Source of the DNA: Brucella pseudogrignonensis
GTDB taxonomy: Bacteria > Pseudomonadota > Alphaproteobacteria > Rhizobiales > Rhizobiaceae
Length of the DNA: 64,000 nucleotides
Direction of reading: 5' to 3'
NCBI RefSeq assembly: GCF_032190615.1
Contig: NZ_JAVLAT010000001.1
Coordinates: 62,001 to 126,000 of the forward strand
The notes beneath the pieces are model-generated. The model was not told where the DNA came from. It ran no database searches and was given only the letters and a program-made list of their open reading frames with translations. Below are positions 47,891-57,155 of this stretch, piece after piece; positions within the stretch are counted from its first letter, which is position 1; the number at the start of each line of letters is the position of its first letter. Position numbers and translations under genes: made by a program.

Positions 47891-48679
47891 ATGAAGTCGG
47901 CTATTTGGAAGGCAGCGTTAATCACGTTGTCTGTCGTCTTGTTTTCTGTGGGAACGAGTATAGCCGTCGGCTTCTTCTCTGGTGGGAAGCCGAGCTTTGT
48001 CACAATTAGTCTCAGCGCTGGCATTCCATTGGTGACGGCATTCCCATCTCTCTTCTATATTTTTCTTCAGCATAACAAGCTAGCCGAAGCGTATGTTCAG
48101 CTTGAAAAGGCTCATAGCGAATTGCAGGCGCGCTCACGCGTTGATCATATGACTGGCTTGCTTAATCGAGAAGCATTGTTTGATGCGATGAAAATTAGCC
48201 GTTCGCGCATTGAAAGTGGAACCCTGCTGGTTATCGATGCTGACCACTTCAAAGCAATCAATGATACGTTCGGACATAGTGTTGGTGATCGCGCACTCAA
48301 GCTGATTGCTTTTGCACTGCAGAATGTGACCCGCAAAGGTGATCTAGTTGGTCGCATTGGCGGGGAGGAGTTTTGTGTTTTTCTTCCGGGTGCAACGGGG
48401 GACACCGGCGTGCGGGTTGCGCAGCGCATCCGTGCTGAAGTGGAGAACACACCATTCCACGCCACGGAATATCAGATATATCCGTTGACGATCAGTATCG
48501 GTGTTGCATCGGCCCCAAAGAACGAAACCAATTCTCAAGTGTTAAGCCGGGCAGACCGTTGCCTTTATATGGCCAAGCAGCGTGGTCGCAATTGCGTTGT
48601 TTTCGATGAAGAAAGCGGCCGCATTACGAGCGCATCTGTGGTTTCGATTACCAGCGGACGCGAAATCGCGCGCGGCTAG
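47891..48679 (+). CDS. diguanylate cyclase (GGDEF)
   Basis: Makes the second messenger c-di-GMP from GTP. The 262-aa protein has two N-terminal helices (residues ~7-30 and 40-63), a short coiled-coil linker (LAEAYVQLEKAHSELQARS), then the GGDEF domain with VIDADHFKAINDTFGHSVGDRAL and an intact active site RIGGEEFCVF. The inhibitory I-site RxxD is present five residues upstream (RKGD). So it should be active and product-inhibited. No recognisable sensor domain beyond the membrane part. Confidence 0.92.
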   Translation: MKSAIWKAALITLSVVLFSVGTSIAVGFFSGGKPSFVTISLSAGIPLVTAFPSLFYIFLQHNKLAEAYVQLEKAHSELQARSRVDHMTGLLNREALFDAMKISRSRIESGTLLVIDADHFKAINDTFGHSVGDRALKLIAFALQNVTRKGDLVGRIGGEEFCVFLPGATGDTGVRVAQRIRAEVENTPFHATEYQIYPLTISIGVASAPKNETNSQVLSRADRCLYMAKQRGRNCVVFDEESGRITSASVVSITSGREIARG

Positions 48680-48680
48680 T

Positions 48681-49202
48681 TTATTCCCAGCGGATGACTT
48701 CTTCCTCCGACCACCCGACGGGCACAAAACCCATTCTCTGATATAGTTGCAGCGCACGCGGGCTGTCGAGGGTATTGGTATGAATAGCCACTTTCTGCGG
48801 TCCGTGCGACCATGCAGCCGAAATGGCCTCATTCAGGAAAAACTTTCCAAGCCCCCGCCCCTGATAGACCGGCATAAGACCGAAATAAAGGATTTCAGCC
48901 GTGTCTGGTAACGCAGACAGATCCAGTTCGATAAGGCCAGCCGGGTTGCCATCGACGTAGAGAACGTGAATTTCGGCGGTTTCCGCATGGATCGCGGCAG
49001 CCACTTCCGCGTCGGTTTGCACGCGGCGCATCATCCAATGATGCTGGCGTCCGACCTGTTCATAAAGATAACGGTAGAAATGCACCGGTGTTTGTGTCGA
49101 ACGCATCAGTGCAAGGCGCAGGCCAGATGGCACTGGAACCGAAAGCGCCGGACGCGCTGTCATTTCCAGATGGGTCACTCTGGCCATCAGTTTTTCAGTC
49201 AT
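48681..49202 (-). CDS. GNAT family N-acetyltransferase
   Basis: A 173-aa acetyltransferase: EIHVLYVDGNPAGLIELDLSALPDTAEILYFGLMPVYQGRGLGKFFLNEAI contains the acetyl-CoA-binding Q/RxxGxG/A motif (YQGRGLGKF), and the C-terminal part has HTNTLDSPRALQLYQRMGFVPVGWSEEE. Start at 49202, two bases after the sseA stop, which indicates co-transcription; the frame extends upstream inside sseA. Substrate unknown. Confidence 0.85.
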   Translation of the reverse strand: MTEKLMARVTHLEMTARPALSVPVPSGLRLALMRSTQTPVHFYRYLYEQVGRQHHWMMRRVQTDAEVAAAIHAETAEIHVLYVDGNPAGLIELDLSALPDTAEILYFGLMPVYQGRGLGKFFLNEAISAAWSHGPQKVAIHTNTLDSPRALQLYQRMGFVPVGWSEEEVIRWE

Positions 49203-49204
49203 GC

Positions 49205-50059
49205 TTATTCTGCTTCGCCGGTCACGACAGGTGTATCCTGCCTGCTGCCCCATTCGCTCCACGAACCATCATAAAGCCGATTGTCTTCGTGGCCAAGCGA
49301 CGTCAATGCCAGTGTGATGACTGCTGCGGTCACACCGGAACCGCAGCTGGTGACGACCGGCTTGTTGAGGTCAACACCGGCATCAGCAAAGATTTTGCGA
49401 AGGCTATCAAGGCTTTTCAGTTCACCATTTTCAGACAGAGTACCAACAGGAACGTTTCGTGCGCCCGGCATATGGCCTGATCGCATGCCTTCACGTGGTT
49501 CGGCATCGCGACCCGTGAAACGTCCGGCAGCCCGCGCATCAGCAATCTGAGAGCTGCATTTGTCCACGATTTTGCTCATCTCTTCGAAGCTAACAACTTT
49601 GGCTTCGTTGAATGAAGGTGTGAAAAGCGTTGCGGCGATTTTTGTAACTTCATTGGTGACTGGAAATCCTGCCGCCTTCCAGCCATCTAAACCACCATCA
49701 AGCACCAAAACATTTTTTACGCCCATTAAGCGGAACATCCACCAGACACGCGGCGCGGAAAACATGCCGGGGCCATCATAGACAACAACAGTCTCATCCG
49801 CCGTAATGCCCATCGCACCAACATGACGGGCAAAAAGCTCCGGCGATGGCAAGGTGTGGGGGAGGCCAGATTCTTTGTCGGCAATCAGATCCTGATCGAA
49901 GAAGACTGCGCCCGGAATGTGCGCTGCATCATATTCATCACGACCATTGCGACCGGCTGCTGGCAAATACCAGGATGCATCCACGATTGCGAGACCCGGC
50001 TCGCCCAGACGAGCTTTCAGATCATCGCGGGAGATAACAAATGCGCTTTTGTCGGACAT
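49205..50059 (-). CDS. sseA: 3-mercaptopyruvate sulfurtransferase
   Basis: Transfers sulfur from 3-mercaptopyruvate to thiols or cyanide. The 284-aa protein has two rhodanese domains; the first is the inactive one (LAIVDASWYLPAAGRNGRDEYDAAHIPGAVFFD), the second has the active-site loop VVTSCGSGVTA, whose CGSGVTA sequence is that of mercaptopyruvate sulfurtransferases, not rhodaneses. It lies in a minus-strand run cysK - alaX - sseA - GNAT. Confidence 0.92.
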   Translation of the reverse strand: MSDKSAFVISRDDLKARLGEPGLAIVDASWYLPAAGRNGRDEYDAAHIPGAVFFDQDLIADKESGLPHTLPSPELFARHVGAMGITADETVVVYDGPGMFSAPRVWWMFRLMGVKNVLVLDGGLDGWKAAGFPVTNEVTKIAATLFTPSFNEAKVVSFEEMSKIVDKCSSQIADARAAGRFTGRDAEPREGMRSGHMPGARNVPVGTLSENGELKSLDSLRKIFADAGVDLNKPVVTSCGSGVTAAVITLALTSLGHEDNRLYDGSWSEWGSRQDTPVVTGEAE

Positions 50060-50073
50060 GATTGCTCCTGAAC

Positions 50074-50817
50074 TTACACTAGTGGTGCATTGCCAAATCG
50101 AATGCGGAAACGGCGGTTTTCCCTGCCCTTCTTTTCGATCTTGCCGATGTGGATTTCACCCACTTCCTGCGTGGTAGAAACGTGTGTTCCGCCGCAAGGT
50201 TGCGAATCCACTGAGCCATTTTCACCGATAACCACCAGACGAAGGCGTCCGGCACCAACGGGCGGGCGCACGTTCTTTGACTTCACAATATCTGGATTGG
50301 CGAGAAACTCTTCATCGGTAATCCACTGCAGCGTGACGGGATCATTGGCTTTCACCATTTTCATGAGTTTTTCGGTAACGCTTTCCTTGGTGTGGCTCGC
50401 ATCTGGAAGATCGAAATCGACGCGACTTTCCTCTTCACCTACGGCAGCACCGGTGATTGGAAACGGGCACGCGACAGAAAGTAGATGGCAGGCTGTATGC
50501 ATACGCATCAGCTTGTAGCGGCGCTCCCAATCGATATGCAGAACCAGCTTCTCGCCAATCGCGGGAAGCGCCTCCCCTTCGGCTGGCACATGGACGATTT
50601 CGCTTTTGTTTTCGCCGGTAACAGTTGCAGCAATTTCAATGCGCGATCCATCAGCACGTTCAAAAAAGCCAGTATCTCCCGGCTGTCCGCCGGAAGTGGC
50701 ATAAAAATTGGTCTGATCAAGAATAATGCCGCCGGTGTCTGTCACAGCCAAGACGGAGCCCTCCGCGCTTTTAAGATATGCATCTTCGCGGAATAAAGCT
50801 TCAGTCTCATATGCCAT
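50074..50817 (-). CDS. alanyl-tRNA editing protein (AlaX)
   Basis: A 247-aa free-standing editing domain homologous to that of AlaRS; it hydrolyses Ser- or Gly-tRNA-Ala. The zinc-site motifs are MHTACHLLS (HxxxH) and SQPCGGTHVSTTQEVGEI (CxxxH). The N-terminal domain ILDQTNFYATSGGQPGDTG is also typical. It lies 2 bp downstream of the cysteine synthase gene and 14 bp upstream of sseA. Confidence 0.9.
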   Translation of the reverse strand: MAYETEALFREDAYLKSAEGSVLAVTDTGGIILDQTNFYATSGGQPGDTGFFERADGSRIEIAATVTGENKSEIVHVPAEGEALPAIGEKLVLHIDWERRYKLMRMHTACHLLSVACPFPITGAAVGEEESRVDFDLPDASHTKESVTEKLMKMVKANDPVTLQWITDEEFLANPDIVKSKNVRPPVGAGRLRLVVIGENGSVDSQPCGGTHVSTTQEVGEIHIGKIEKKGRENRRFRIRFGNAPLV

Positions 50818-50819
50818 GG

Positions 50820-51848
50820 TCAGTCCTCGTAGGGGATGTCAATTTCAGTCTTCGTTGCCAGCCACCCCGGCACTGGCAGGTTTTTGCCGCGCAGGAAAGC
50901 AGGATTGAACAGTTTGGACTGGTAACGATTACCATAGTCGCAAAGCACGGTCACGATTGTGTGGCCCGGCCCAAGATCTTTTGCAAGGCGGATTGCACCG
51001 GCAATATTGATGCCTGAAGAACCGCCGAGGCAAAGCCCCTCCTCCTGCACCAGATCAAACAGAATATCGAGCGCGTCCGCATCGCCAACACGGTAGGAAA
51101 AATCGGGTTTGAAACCTTCGAGATTGGCCGTGATGCGCCCCTGCCCGATGCCTTCTGTGATGGAATCACCTTCTGATTTCAATTCGCCCGTCGTGTAGAA
51201 AGAATGAAGCGCTGCGCCATGCGGATCAGCGAGAGCGATCTTGATATCGGCGTTCTTATCCTTGAGGCCAAAGGCAGTGCCTGCAAGAGTCCCACCTGAG
51301 CCCACAGCCGAGACAAAACCATCGACCTTGCCATTGCTATCGCGCCAGATTTCCTGCGCAGTGGTTTCAATATGTGCGATGCGATTGGCAACATTGTCGA
51401 ACTGGTTAGCCCAGATTGCGCCATTGGGTTCGGTCTTCGCAAGCTGCTCGGCGAGACGACCGGACAGCCGCACATAATTGTTCGGATTGCGGTAAGGCGC
51501 GGCAGGAACCTCAATCAGCTCAGCTCCCAACAGGCGCAGCGCGTCCTTCTTTTCCTGACTTTGTGTTTCAGGGATAACAATCACAGTGCGATAGCCAAGT
51601 GCCTTCGCAACAAATGTGAGGCCAATGCCGGTATTTCCAGCTGTACCTTCAACAATAACGCCACCGGGCTTTAGCAGGCCGCGCTTTTCAGCATCATGGA
51701 TAATATAGAGTGCTGCGCGGTCCTTAACCGACTGGCCGGGATTGAGAAACTCAGCCTTGCCGTAGATTTCACAACCTGTGATTCCAGAAGCCTTTTTCAA
51801 GCGGATCAGTGGGGTGTTGCCGATAGCATCGAGTGCGGAATTGAGCAT
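50820..51848 (-). CDS. cysteine synthase (O-acetylserine sulfhydrylase) family
   Basis: PLP-dependent enzyme making cysteine from O-acetylserine and sulfide. The protein of 342 aa starts MLNSALDAIGNTPLIRL, has the PLP lysine in GQSVKDRAALYI, the loop EGTAGNTGIGLTFVAKALGY and SAVGSGGTLAGTAFGL, and a C-terminal SSGINIAGAIRLA. The pattern LNPGQSVKDRAAL and C-terminal extension are of the cysteine synthase A-like paralogue found in Alphaproteobacteria rather than classical CysK. The start at 51848 follows GGAAC-like purines; the longer frame to 51902 is less likely. Confidence 0.88.
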   Translation of the reverse strand: MLNSALDAIGNTPLIRLKKASGITGCEIYGKAEFLNPGQSVKDRAALYIIHDAEKRGLLKPGGVIVEGTAGNTGIGLTFVAKALGYRTVIVIPETQSQEKKDALRLLGAELIEVPAAPYRNPNNYVRLSGRLAEQLAKTEPNGAIWANQFDNVANRIAHIETTAQEIWRDSNGKVDGFVSAVGSGGTLAGTAFGLKDKNADIKIALADPHGAALHSFYTTGELKSEGDSITEGIGQGRITANLEGFKPDFSYRVGDADALDILFDLVQEEGLCLGGSSGINIAGAIRLAKDLGPGHTIVTVLCDYGNRYQSKLFNPAFLRGKNLPVPGWLATKTEIDIPYED

Positions 51849-51963
51849 GGCTTCTGTTCCTTCTGTTGAGAGGAAACTATGTTGAAGCATGGCTTTCTTC
51901 AAGCAAGCGCGAAATATTTTCCGTGTGAAAGCGCAATTGCAAACTGGTTAGTATCAATGAAAC

Positions 51964-51990
51964 GAAAAAACCGCCCTGTTGAGGGCGGTT
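51964..51990 (-). terminator. terminator after the helicase gene
   Basis: CCGCCC, loop, GGGCGG, with a T-run on the minus strand. Confidence 0.85.
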
Positions 51991-52014
51991 TAAAGTAAAT
52001 GTCATTCTGGCAGA

Positions 52015-53430
52015 TTAAGCAGCGCGCTGACCGCCACCGCCGCCACTGGGACGGCGCTTGCGATGGAATGGACGCTTTGGCTTTGCAGCGGCTTCACCAC
52101 TTGCAGGTTTTGCAGCCGGGGTTGCACGGTGTTCACCAGACTTTGCCATTTTGTGAGCTGGACGACGATGCTTCTGTGGAACGCCGTGCGAACCGGGCTT
52201 GCGGTCCGAACGTGGCTTGTCTTCTCCATCGTCGAACTTTGCGACTGGTGCAGGTGCCAGCTTAACAGGCGCTTCCTTAATGGTCAGCTTGTTACGCGTC
52301 ACACGCTCAACGGCGCGCAGCTTTGTGTCTTCCGTTGCTGCATCATAGAGCGTGATCGAAGCACCGCTTGCGCCGTTACGACCGGTACGGCCAATACGGT
52401 GCACATAGGTTTCAGGCTCATCTGGCAGGTCGTAATTGACGACATGGCTGATGCCCGGAACGTCAATGCCGCGTGCAGCAATGTCGGTCGCAACCAGAAT
52501 GCGCAATGTACCATCGCGGAAACCGTTCAGCGCGCGCTGGCGGGCGTTCTGCGACTTGTTGCCGTGAATTGCAGCAACATCAAAACCATCGCGTTCGAGA
52601 TGGCGAACAACGGCATCTGCACCATGCTTGGTACGGGTGAAGACGATAACCGACTTCATGCCCTTATCGCCAAGAAGACCAGAGAGCAGACGGCGCTTAT
52701 CTCTGGTTGGAACCGGATGCACAACCTGTGTGATTTCAGCGGCCGTTGTACCCTGCGGTGCAACTTCAACGCGTACTGGGGTTCGTAGCAGGCTCTGTGC
52801 AAGTTCTGCGATTTCTTTTGGCATCGTGGCCGAGAAAAGCGCTGTCTGGCGGTTTTTATGCGTGCCCTTGGCGATGCGCTTCACATCATTGATGAAGCCC
52901 ATGTCGAGCATACGGTCAGCTTCATCGAGAACCAGCCAACGGGTTTCTGACAGATCAACGCAATTTTCGCGGACCAGATCGGTCAAACGACCCGGCGTTG
53001 CGATCAGAACGTCCACGCCGCCCTGCATGCGCTTGATCTGGCTCAGACGCGACACACCGCCGAGAATAAGCGCAGTGGAGATATGGGCCTGCTTGGCAAC
53101 AGTGCGAATTGTTTCTTCGATCTGCACAGCCAGTTCGCGGGTTGGTGCGAGGATCAGCGCACGTGCAGTCTTGCCTTTACGCTTGTCGCCAAGTGCAATG
53201 ATTTTCTGAAGGATCGGCAGGCTGAATGCAGCAGTCTTGCCCGAGCCTGTTTGTGCGATGCCCAGAATGTCGCGACCTTCCAGTTGATGCGGAATGGCCT
53301 GCGTCTGGATCGGCTTTGGCTCAGTCATACCAGCAGCCTCAACGCCCTTAAGCAGAACGCCAGTAATACCAAGAGCGGCAAAGCCGCCGATGTTTTCAGC
53401 TGCGTTTTCAGCAATATTTTCAGTCGTCAA
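52015..53430 (-). CDS. DEAD-box RNA helicase (RhlE-like)
   Basis: ATP-dependent RNA remodelling. Motifs in order: Q-motif EPKPIQTQAIPHQLEGRDIL, I AQTGSGKTAAF, Ia PTRELAVQ, II VLDEADRMLDMGF, III SATMP, IV VIFTRTKHGAD, V ATDIAARGIDVP and VI HRIGRTGRNG. The C-terminal ~110 residues are basic and low in complexity (KPKRPFHRKRRPSGGGGGQRAA), an RNA-binding tail. Start assigned to TTG at 53430 (MTTENIAENAAEN), since the frame upstream to 53634 does not resemble the family and AAAGAG precedes the TTG. About 471 aa. The start is the uncertain part. Confidence 0.88.
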   Translation of the reverse strand: MTTENIAENAAENIGGFAALGITGVLLKGVEAAGMTEPKPIQTQAIPHQLEGRDILGIAQTGSGKTAAFSLPILQKIIALGDKRKGKTARALILAPTRELAVQIEETIRTVAKQAHISTALILGGVSRLSQIKRMQGGVDVLIATPGRLTDLVRENCVDLSETRWLVLDEADRMLDMGFINDVKRIAKGTHKNRQTALFSATMPKEIAELAQSLLRTPVRVEVAPQGTTAAEITQVVHPVPTRDKRRLLSGLLGDKGMKSVIVFTRTKHGADAVVRHLERDGFDVAAIHGNKSQNARQRALNGFRDGTLRILVATDIAARGIDVPGISHVVNYDLPDEPETYVHRIGRTGRNGASGASITLYDAATEDTKLRAVERVTRNKLTIKEAPVKLAPAPVAKFDDGEDKPRSDRKPGSHGVPQKHRRPAHKMAKSGEHRATPAAKPASGEAAAKPKRPFHRKRRPSGGGGGQRAA

Positions 53431-53728
53431 TTTAAACTCTTTCGGCGGCACCGCAAAGCTGCGGTCCGCTTTAAAACTTCGGACAAGCGCAACTTGCCGA
53501 ACGGGAATTTCATGGATGTACGACGGGACGCCGGAAACAATCCGGTCGACTTGCGCTGCCGTGCCCGAAACCAGCCGGGTCTCCCCTGCTATCAGACCAT
53601 TCTGACTGCAAGAGGCGAGACGCAACAAGTCCAATTCCGGGAGGGCTGAATTTGTTCAGCCCATGCGCCTGAGCCGCCATATGGGGTATTATGCCCCAAA
53701 AAGCAAATGAATTTTATCTTTAGCTCTA
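53431..53728 (-). other. helicase 5' leader with two hairpins
   Basis: About 300 bp between ilvA and the proposed helicase start. Contains GGGCTGAA/TTCAGCCC (53643-53662) and TGGGG/CCCCA (53682-53698), both perfect stems without T-tracts on the minus strand. An open frame covers the part from 53634, but its protein looks unlike any domain. Could be a regulated leader or just the ilvA-helicase spacer. Confidence 0.4.
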
Positions 53729-54985
53729 TCAGATGATGAAATCTGCGAGCACCTGATTGTCTGTAATATCCTGATAAGCCCAGCCCGCTTCCGCAAACTT
53801 CTTTTCAAGAATTTTGAAATTTCCAGCATTCTTAGTTTCAATGCCAATCAGCACAGAACCAAAATTACGCGCAGATTTCTTCAGATATTCGAAGCGGGCA
53901 ACGTCGTCTTCTGGTCCAAGCAGGTCGAGGAACGAACGCAGCGCACCGGGACGCTGCGGGAAGCGGAAGATGAAATATTTCTTCAGGCCTTCATACCGAA
54001 GCGCGCGTTCTTTCACGTCCGGCAGGCGTTCAAAATCGAAATTGCCACCAGAAACAACGATAACAATACGCTTACCTTTGAGCTCGCTTTTCTTGAAATC
54101 CTTGAGCGCATCAATGCCGAGCGCGCCAGCAGGCTCCAGTACAACGCCTTCAATATTGAGCATTTCAACCATTGTGGAACACAGGCGGTTTTCTGGAACC
54201 GTGATCACAGCGCTCTTATCGAAGCCCTTGAGAAACTTGAAGTTTTCTTTGCCGATTTCTGCAACCGCTGCGCCATCGACGAAATTATCAACCTGTGAAA
54301 GCTTAACCCGTTTTCCAGCTTCAAGGCTACCTTTAAGGCTTGCAGCTCCCTGCGGTTCGACGAAGCGATAAGACACTTTCCAGCCGATGCCATCGAAATA
54401 CTGCGTCACACCGGCAGACAAGCCACCACCGCCGACTGGCAGAAATACGAAATCTGGCTTTTTGCCATCTGGTAGCTGGCGTTCGATTTCGAGCGCGACA
54501 GTCGCCTGCCCTTCGATTATACCCTGATGATCAAATGGCGGCACCATCACACCGCTGTTTTCTGCTGCATATTCCTGTGAAGCTGCATAGCAGACGTCAA
54601 AAATATCGCCGACGAGTTTGATTTCGATAAACTCCGCACCAAAAGCGCGTGTCTTGTCGATTTTCTGCTGTGGTGTTGTCACAGGCATGAACACAACGCC
54701 CTTGCGGCCAAAATGCCGACAGGCGAAGGCAAAGCCCTGTGCATGATTGCCAGCCGAGGCGCAGACAAAAACTGCATTCTCGTTCGTTGTCTTCACTGCG
54801 CGCGAAATGAAATTGAAAGCACCGCGTATTTTATAAGAGCGTACCGGCGTCAAATCTTCACGCTTGAGCCAAATCTCTGCGCCATATTTACGTGAAAGAT
54901 AGTCATTGAGCTGCAACGGTGTCTCTGGAAAGAGCGCACGCATTGCAGTTTCAGCTTGAACTACGGCTTTAACGAAGGCGTTCAT
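53729..54985 (-). CDS. ilvA: threonine ammonia-lyase
   Basis: Deaminates threonine to 2-oxobutyrate, first step of isoleucine synthesis; PLP enzyme. The protein of 418 aa starts MNAFVKAVVQAETAMRALFPETPL, has the PLP lysine in RSYKIRGAFNF, CASAGNHAQGFAFAC and the VGGGGLSAG glycine loop. The C-terminal ~85 residues (FIFRFPQRPGALRSFLDLLGPEDDVARFEY) form a single ACT-like regulatory domain for isoleucine feedback. Start at 54985 (the frame extends seven codons upstream). Terminator signal not obvious. Confidence 0.92.
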   Translation of the reverse strand: MNAFVKAVVQAETAMRALFPETPLQLNDYLSRKYGAEIWLKREDLTPVRSYKIRGAFNFISRAVKTTNENAVFVCASAGNHAQGFAFACRHFGRKGVVFMPVTTPQQKIDKTRAFGAEFIEIKLVGDIFDVCYAASQEYAAENSGVMVPPFDHQGIIEGQATVALEIERQLPDGKKPDFVFLPVGGGGLSAGVTQYFDGIGWKVSYRFVEPQGAASLKGSLEAGKRVKLSQVDNFVDGAAVAEIGKENFKFLKGFDKSAVITVPENRLCSTMVEMLNIEGVVLEPAGALGIDALKDFKKSELKGKRIVIVVSGGNFDFERLPDVKERALRYEGLKKYFIFRFPQRPGALRSFLDLLGPEDDVARFEYLKKSARNFGSVLIGIETKNAGNFKILEKKFAEAGWAYQDITDNQVLADFII

Positions 54986-55104
54986 TGGTCGGCTTTCTGC
55001 ATCCATAAAAATATTTGCGCATGGCTACATGGCTTTCGTGCCGCAAACAAGCGTGAAACACGAAACATGAGTATAATAGTTATATTTTACCAAGGGGCAG
55101 ATGG

Positions 55105-55187
55105 TGCGGTCGGCGGGACTTGAACCCGCAAGCCTAAAAGGCGACGGATTTTAAGTCCGTTGCGTATACCAATTTCGCCACGACCGC
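55105..55187 (-). tRNA. tRNA-Leu (anticodon UAA)
   Basis: Cloverleaf on the minus strand: acceptor GCGGTCG pairs with CGACCGC, discriminator A and the encoded CCA at 55102-55104. The anticodon stem ACGGA/TCCGT holds the loop CTTAAAA with anticodon TAA, reading UUA (and UUG by wobble). The T-arm GCGGGTTCAAGTCCCGC is canonical, and the long variable arm fits a leucine tRNA. Confidence 0.95.
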
Positions 55188-55429
55188 AGCTGAGACTTTC
55201 TATGTCATGATTTGTGAAGCAAATTCAAGCGGTTTTGAGCGGTTGTAACAACTGGTTTTGATAACAGTGGAAAAAATTTAGAAAATAGCCCGCAACGAAT
55301 CTGTTGAATAAAAGCGATATTGATAACAATCAATCGTATGCGGGGTCTCCAGTTTGAAAAACACAGAAAATCAGTTGCAGCTTTCGTCTGCCAGGGATTA
55401 ACTATGTCGATACAGAATGGAGTCTGGGC

Positions 55430-56188
55430 ATGACGAATACCCCGCAGCAGGCCGTAACGGCTGCAATGCTTGCTATTGGCGATGAACTTCTCTCAGGACG
55501 CACAAAAGATAAGAATATTGGTCATCTGGCTGATATGCTGACCGCTGTCGGCATCGACCTCAAAGAGGTTCGTATCGTTCCTGATGATGAAGACGCCATT
55601 GTTACAGCCCTCAATGCTTTACGCCCCGATTATGACTATATTTTCACGTCGGGCGGCATTGGCCCGACCCATGACGATATTACAGCTGATGCCGTATCGC
55701 GCGCTTTTGAAGTCCCTTGTGTCTATGACGAAAAGGCTATGAAATTGCTGGCTGACAATTATGCCAAGCGCGAACTTGAATTCACGGATTCGCGTAAACG
55801 CATGGCGCGTATGCCGCAGGGATCAGAGCATATCGATAACCCGATATCAGCCGCACCCGGCTTTCATATCGGCAATGTTTACGTGATGGCAGGTGTGCCG
55901 TCAGTGTTTCAGGCAATGCTCGACAATGTTTTGCCCACGCTGAAAACGGGCCGTAAGCTTTTATCCAAAGCTGTACGCTGTCCATTTGGTGAAGGTGTGA
56001 TCGGCGCACCGCTGACCGCAATTCAGAAGGAAAACCCGGAGACAATAATCGGATCATATCCGAAATTTGAAAACGGTCGTTTCAGCACCGAACTGGTGGT
56101 TCGTGGCAGTGATGAAGCAAAAGTAGACGTGGCGGTTGCTGCAATCGAAGCAATGATTGCGACACTGCAAGAACAAGGTGCAGCGTAA
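55430..56188 (+). CDS. CinA N-terminal / MoaB-like molybdopterin-binding domain protein
   Basis: A 252-aa protein with the MoCF-type fold: AAMLAIGDELLSGRTKDKN, LKEVRIVPDDEDAIVTAL and the signature FTSGGIGPTHDDITADAVSRAF. It lacks the C-terminal nicotinamide-nucleotide amidase of full CinA, so it is the short form often labelled competence/damage-inducible protein A. Its exact role, a pyrophosphatase or otherwise, is unclear. The universal stress protein gene follows 72 bp on. Confidence 0.88.
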   Translation: MTNTPQQAVTAAMLAIGDELLSGRTKDKNIGHLADMLTAVGIDLKEVRIVPDDEDAIVTALNALRPDYDYIFTSGGIGPTHDDITADAVSRAFEVPCVYDEKAMKLLADNYAKRELEFTDSRKRMARMPQGSEHIDNPISAAPGFHIGNVYVMAGVPSVFQAMLDNVLPTLKTGRKLLSKAVRCPFGEGVIGAPLTAIQKENPETIIGSYPKFENGRFSTELVVRGSDEAKVDVAVAAIEAMIATLQEQGAA

Positions 56189-56260
56189 AGGTTCAAACTT
56201 TACCTAAGCTTACACTGCGCCATATGTTAAAATAAGAGTATAGCCGGAAGGAGATCTGAT

Positions 56261-57106
56261 ATGTCCTACAAAACGGTCGTGGCCTATTCCCGCAGCGAGG
56301 CCGAACTGAAGCGGGTGTTGTCCGCAGTTGCTCTTCTGACGCGCAGAACGCCAGATATTCATGTTATCGGCCTTTATTCTGTTCCCTCGCCCGTCGTTTA
56401 TGCCGACCCAAATGGTTTTATCGATCCGGGCATGTTTGAGCTGCATGATAAGCAGCACAAAGAAATATCGGAACATCTGAAAGCGCAGTTTGAAGAAGAA
56501 ATGCGCCGTCAGGGAATCTATCATGAGTTCCGTATCACACGCTCTGAAACCGGAACCGCTGCTGATGGTGTATTAACGTCATGTCTCGGCGCAGAATTGT
56601 TGGTGGCAGGTCAGCCAGATCCAGATGATCCGGCGACGAATGATGAAACAGCCGATACGCTCGTGTTTAATTCCAGCTGTCCTGTGCTGTTGGTGCCTCA
56701 TGCGCCCGTTGTTGCGATGGAGGCCATTGATCGCATCGTGGTTGCATTCAACGGCAAGCGTGAAGCAGCACGCGCCGCCTTCGACGCTTTGCCTTTAATG
56801 AAAAATGCGAGCCGAACGGAACTGGTTTGGATTGATCCGCCTGAGCGCGAAGGTGAAGACGAAGCCCTTGCTGGGAGCGAATTAGCAGAAGCCCTATCGC
56901 GTCACGGAGTGGATGTCAGCCTTACACCGCTCGCATCCAACAGCCGCAATGCGCAGGACGTGCTTCGGGAGCATATTATCGCGCACCGCACGGATCTTTT
57001 GGTGATGGGTGCATATAGCCATTCGCGATTGCGCGAACTGGTTTTCGGTGGCGTTACCCGTTCAATGTTAAACGACCTACCCATCTTAACGCTGTTCTCA
57101 CGTTAA
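56261..57106 (+). CDS. universal stress protein
   Basis: A 281-aa double-domain UspA-like protein. The C-terminal half has the ATP-binding pattern LVMGAYSHSRLRELVFGGVTRSMLNDLPI (GxxxHxxxxxxxxGS-like), the N-terminal half the matching start KTVVAYSRSEAELKRVLSAV and LLVAGQPDPDDP. Such tandem USPs respond to stress; the ligand is probably ATP. A GGAAGGAG ribosome site precedes the ATG, and a hairpin follows. Confidence 0.88.
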   Translation: MSYKTVVAYSRSEAELKRVLSAVALLTRRTPDIHVIGLYSVPSPVVYADPNGFIDPGMFELHDKQHKEISEHLKAQFEEEMRRQGIYHEFRITRSETGTAADGVLTSCLGAELLVAGQPDPDDPATNDETADTLVFNSSCPVLLVPHAPVVAMEAIDRIVVAFNGKREAARAAFDALPLMKNASRTELVWIDPPEREGEDEALAGSELAEALSRHGVDVSLTPLASNSRNAQDVLREHIIAHRTDLLVMGAYSHSRLRELVFGGVTRSMLNDLPILTLFSR

Positions 57107-57114
57107 AAATATCC

Positions 57115-57155
57115 ATAGCGTCGGGCTGCTTCATGCAGTCTGGCGCTATATTTTT
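57115..57155 (+). terminator. terminator after the universal stress protein gene
   Basis: ATAGCG and CGCTAT close a stem that continues through CTGC/GCAG, followed by a T-run. Confidence 0.75.

Noticed and set aside
53431..53634. N-terminal extension of the helicase frame
   Set aside because: The 68 residues do not resemble RNA helicases, and the conserved protein begins at the TTG at 53430.
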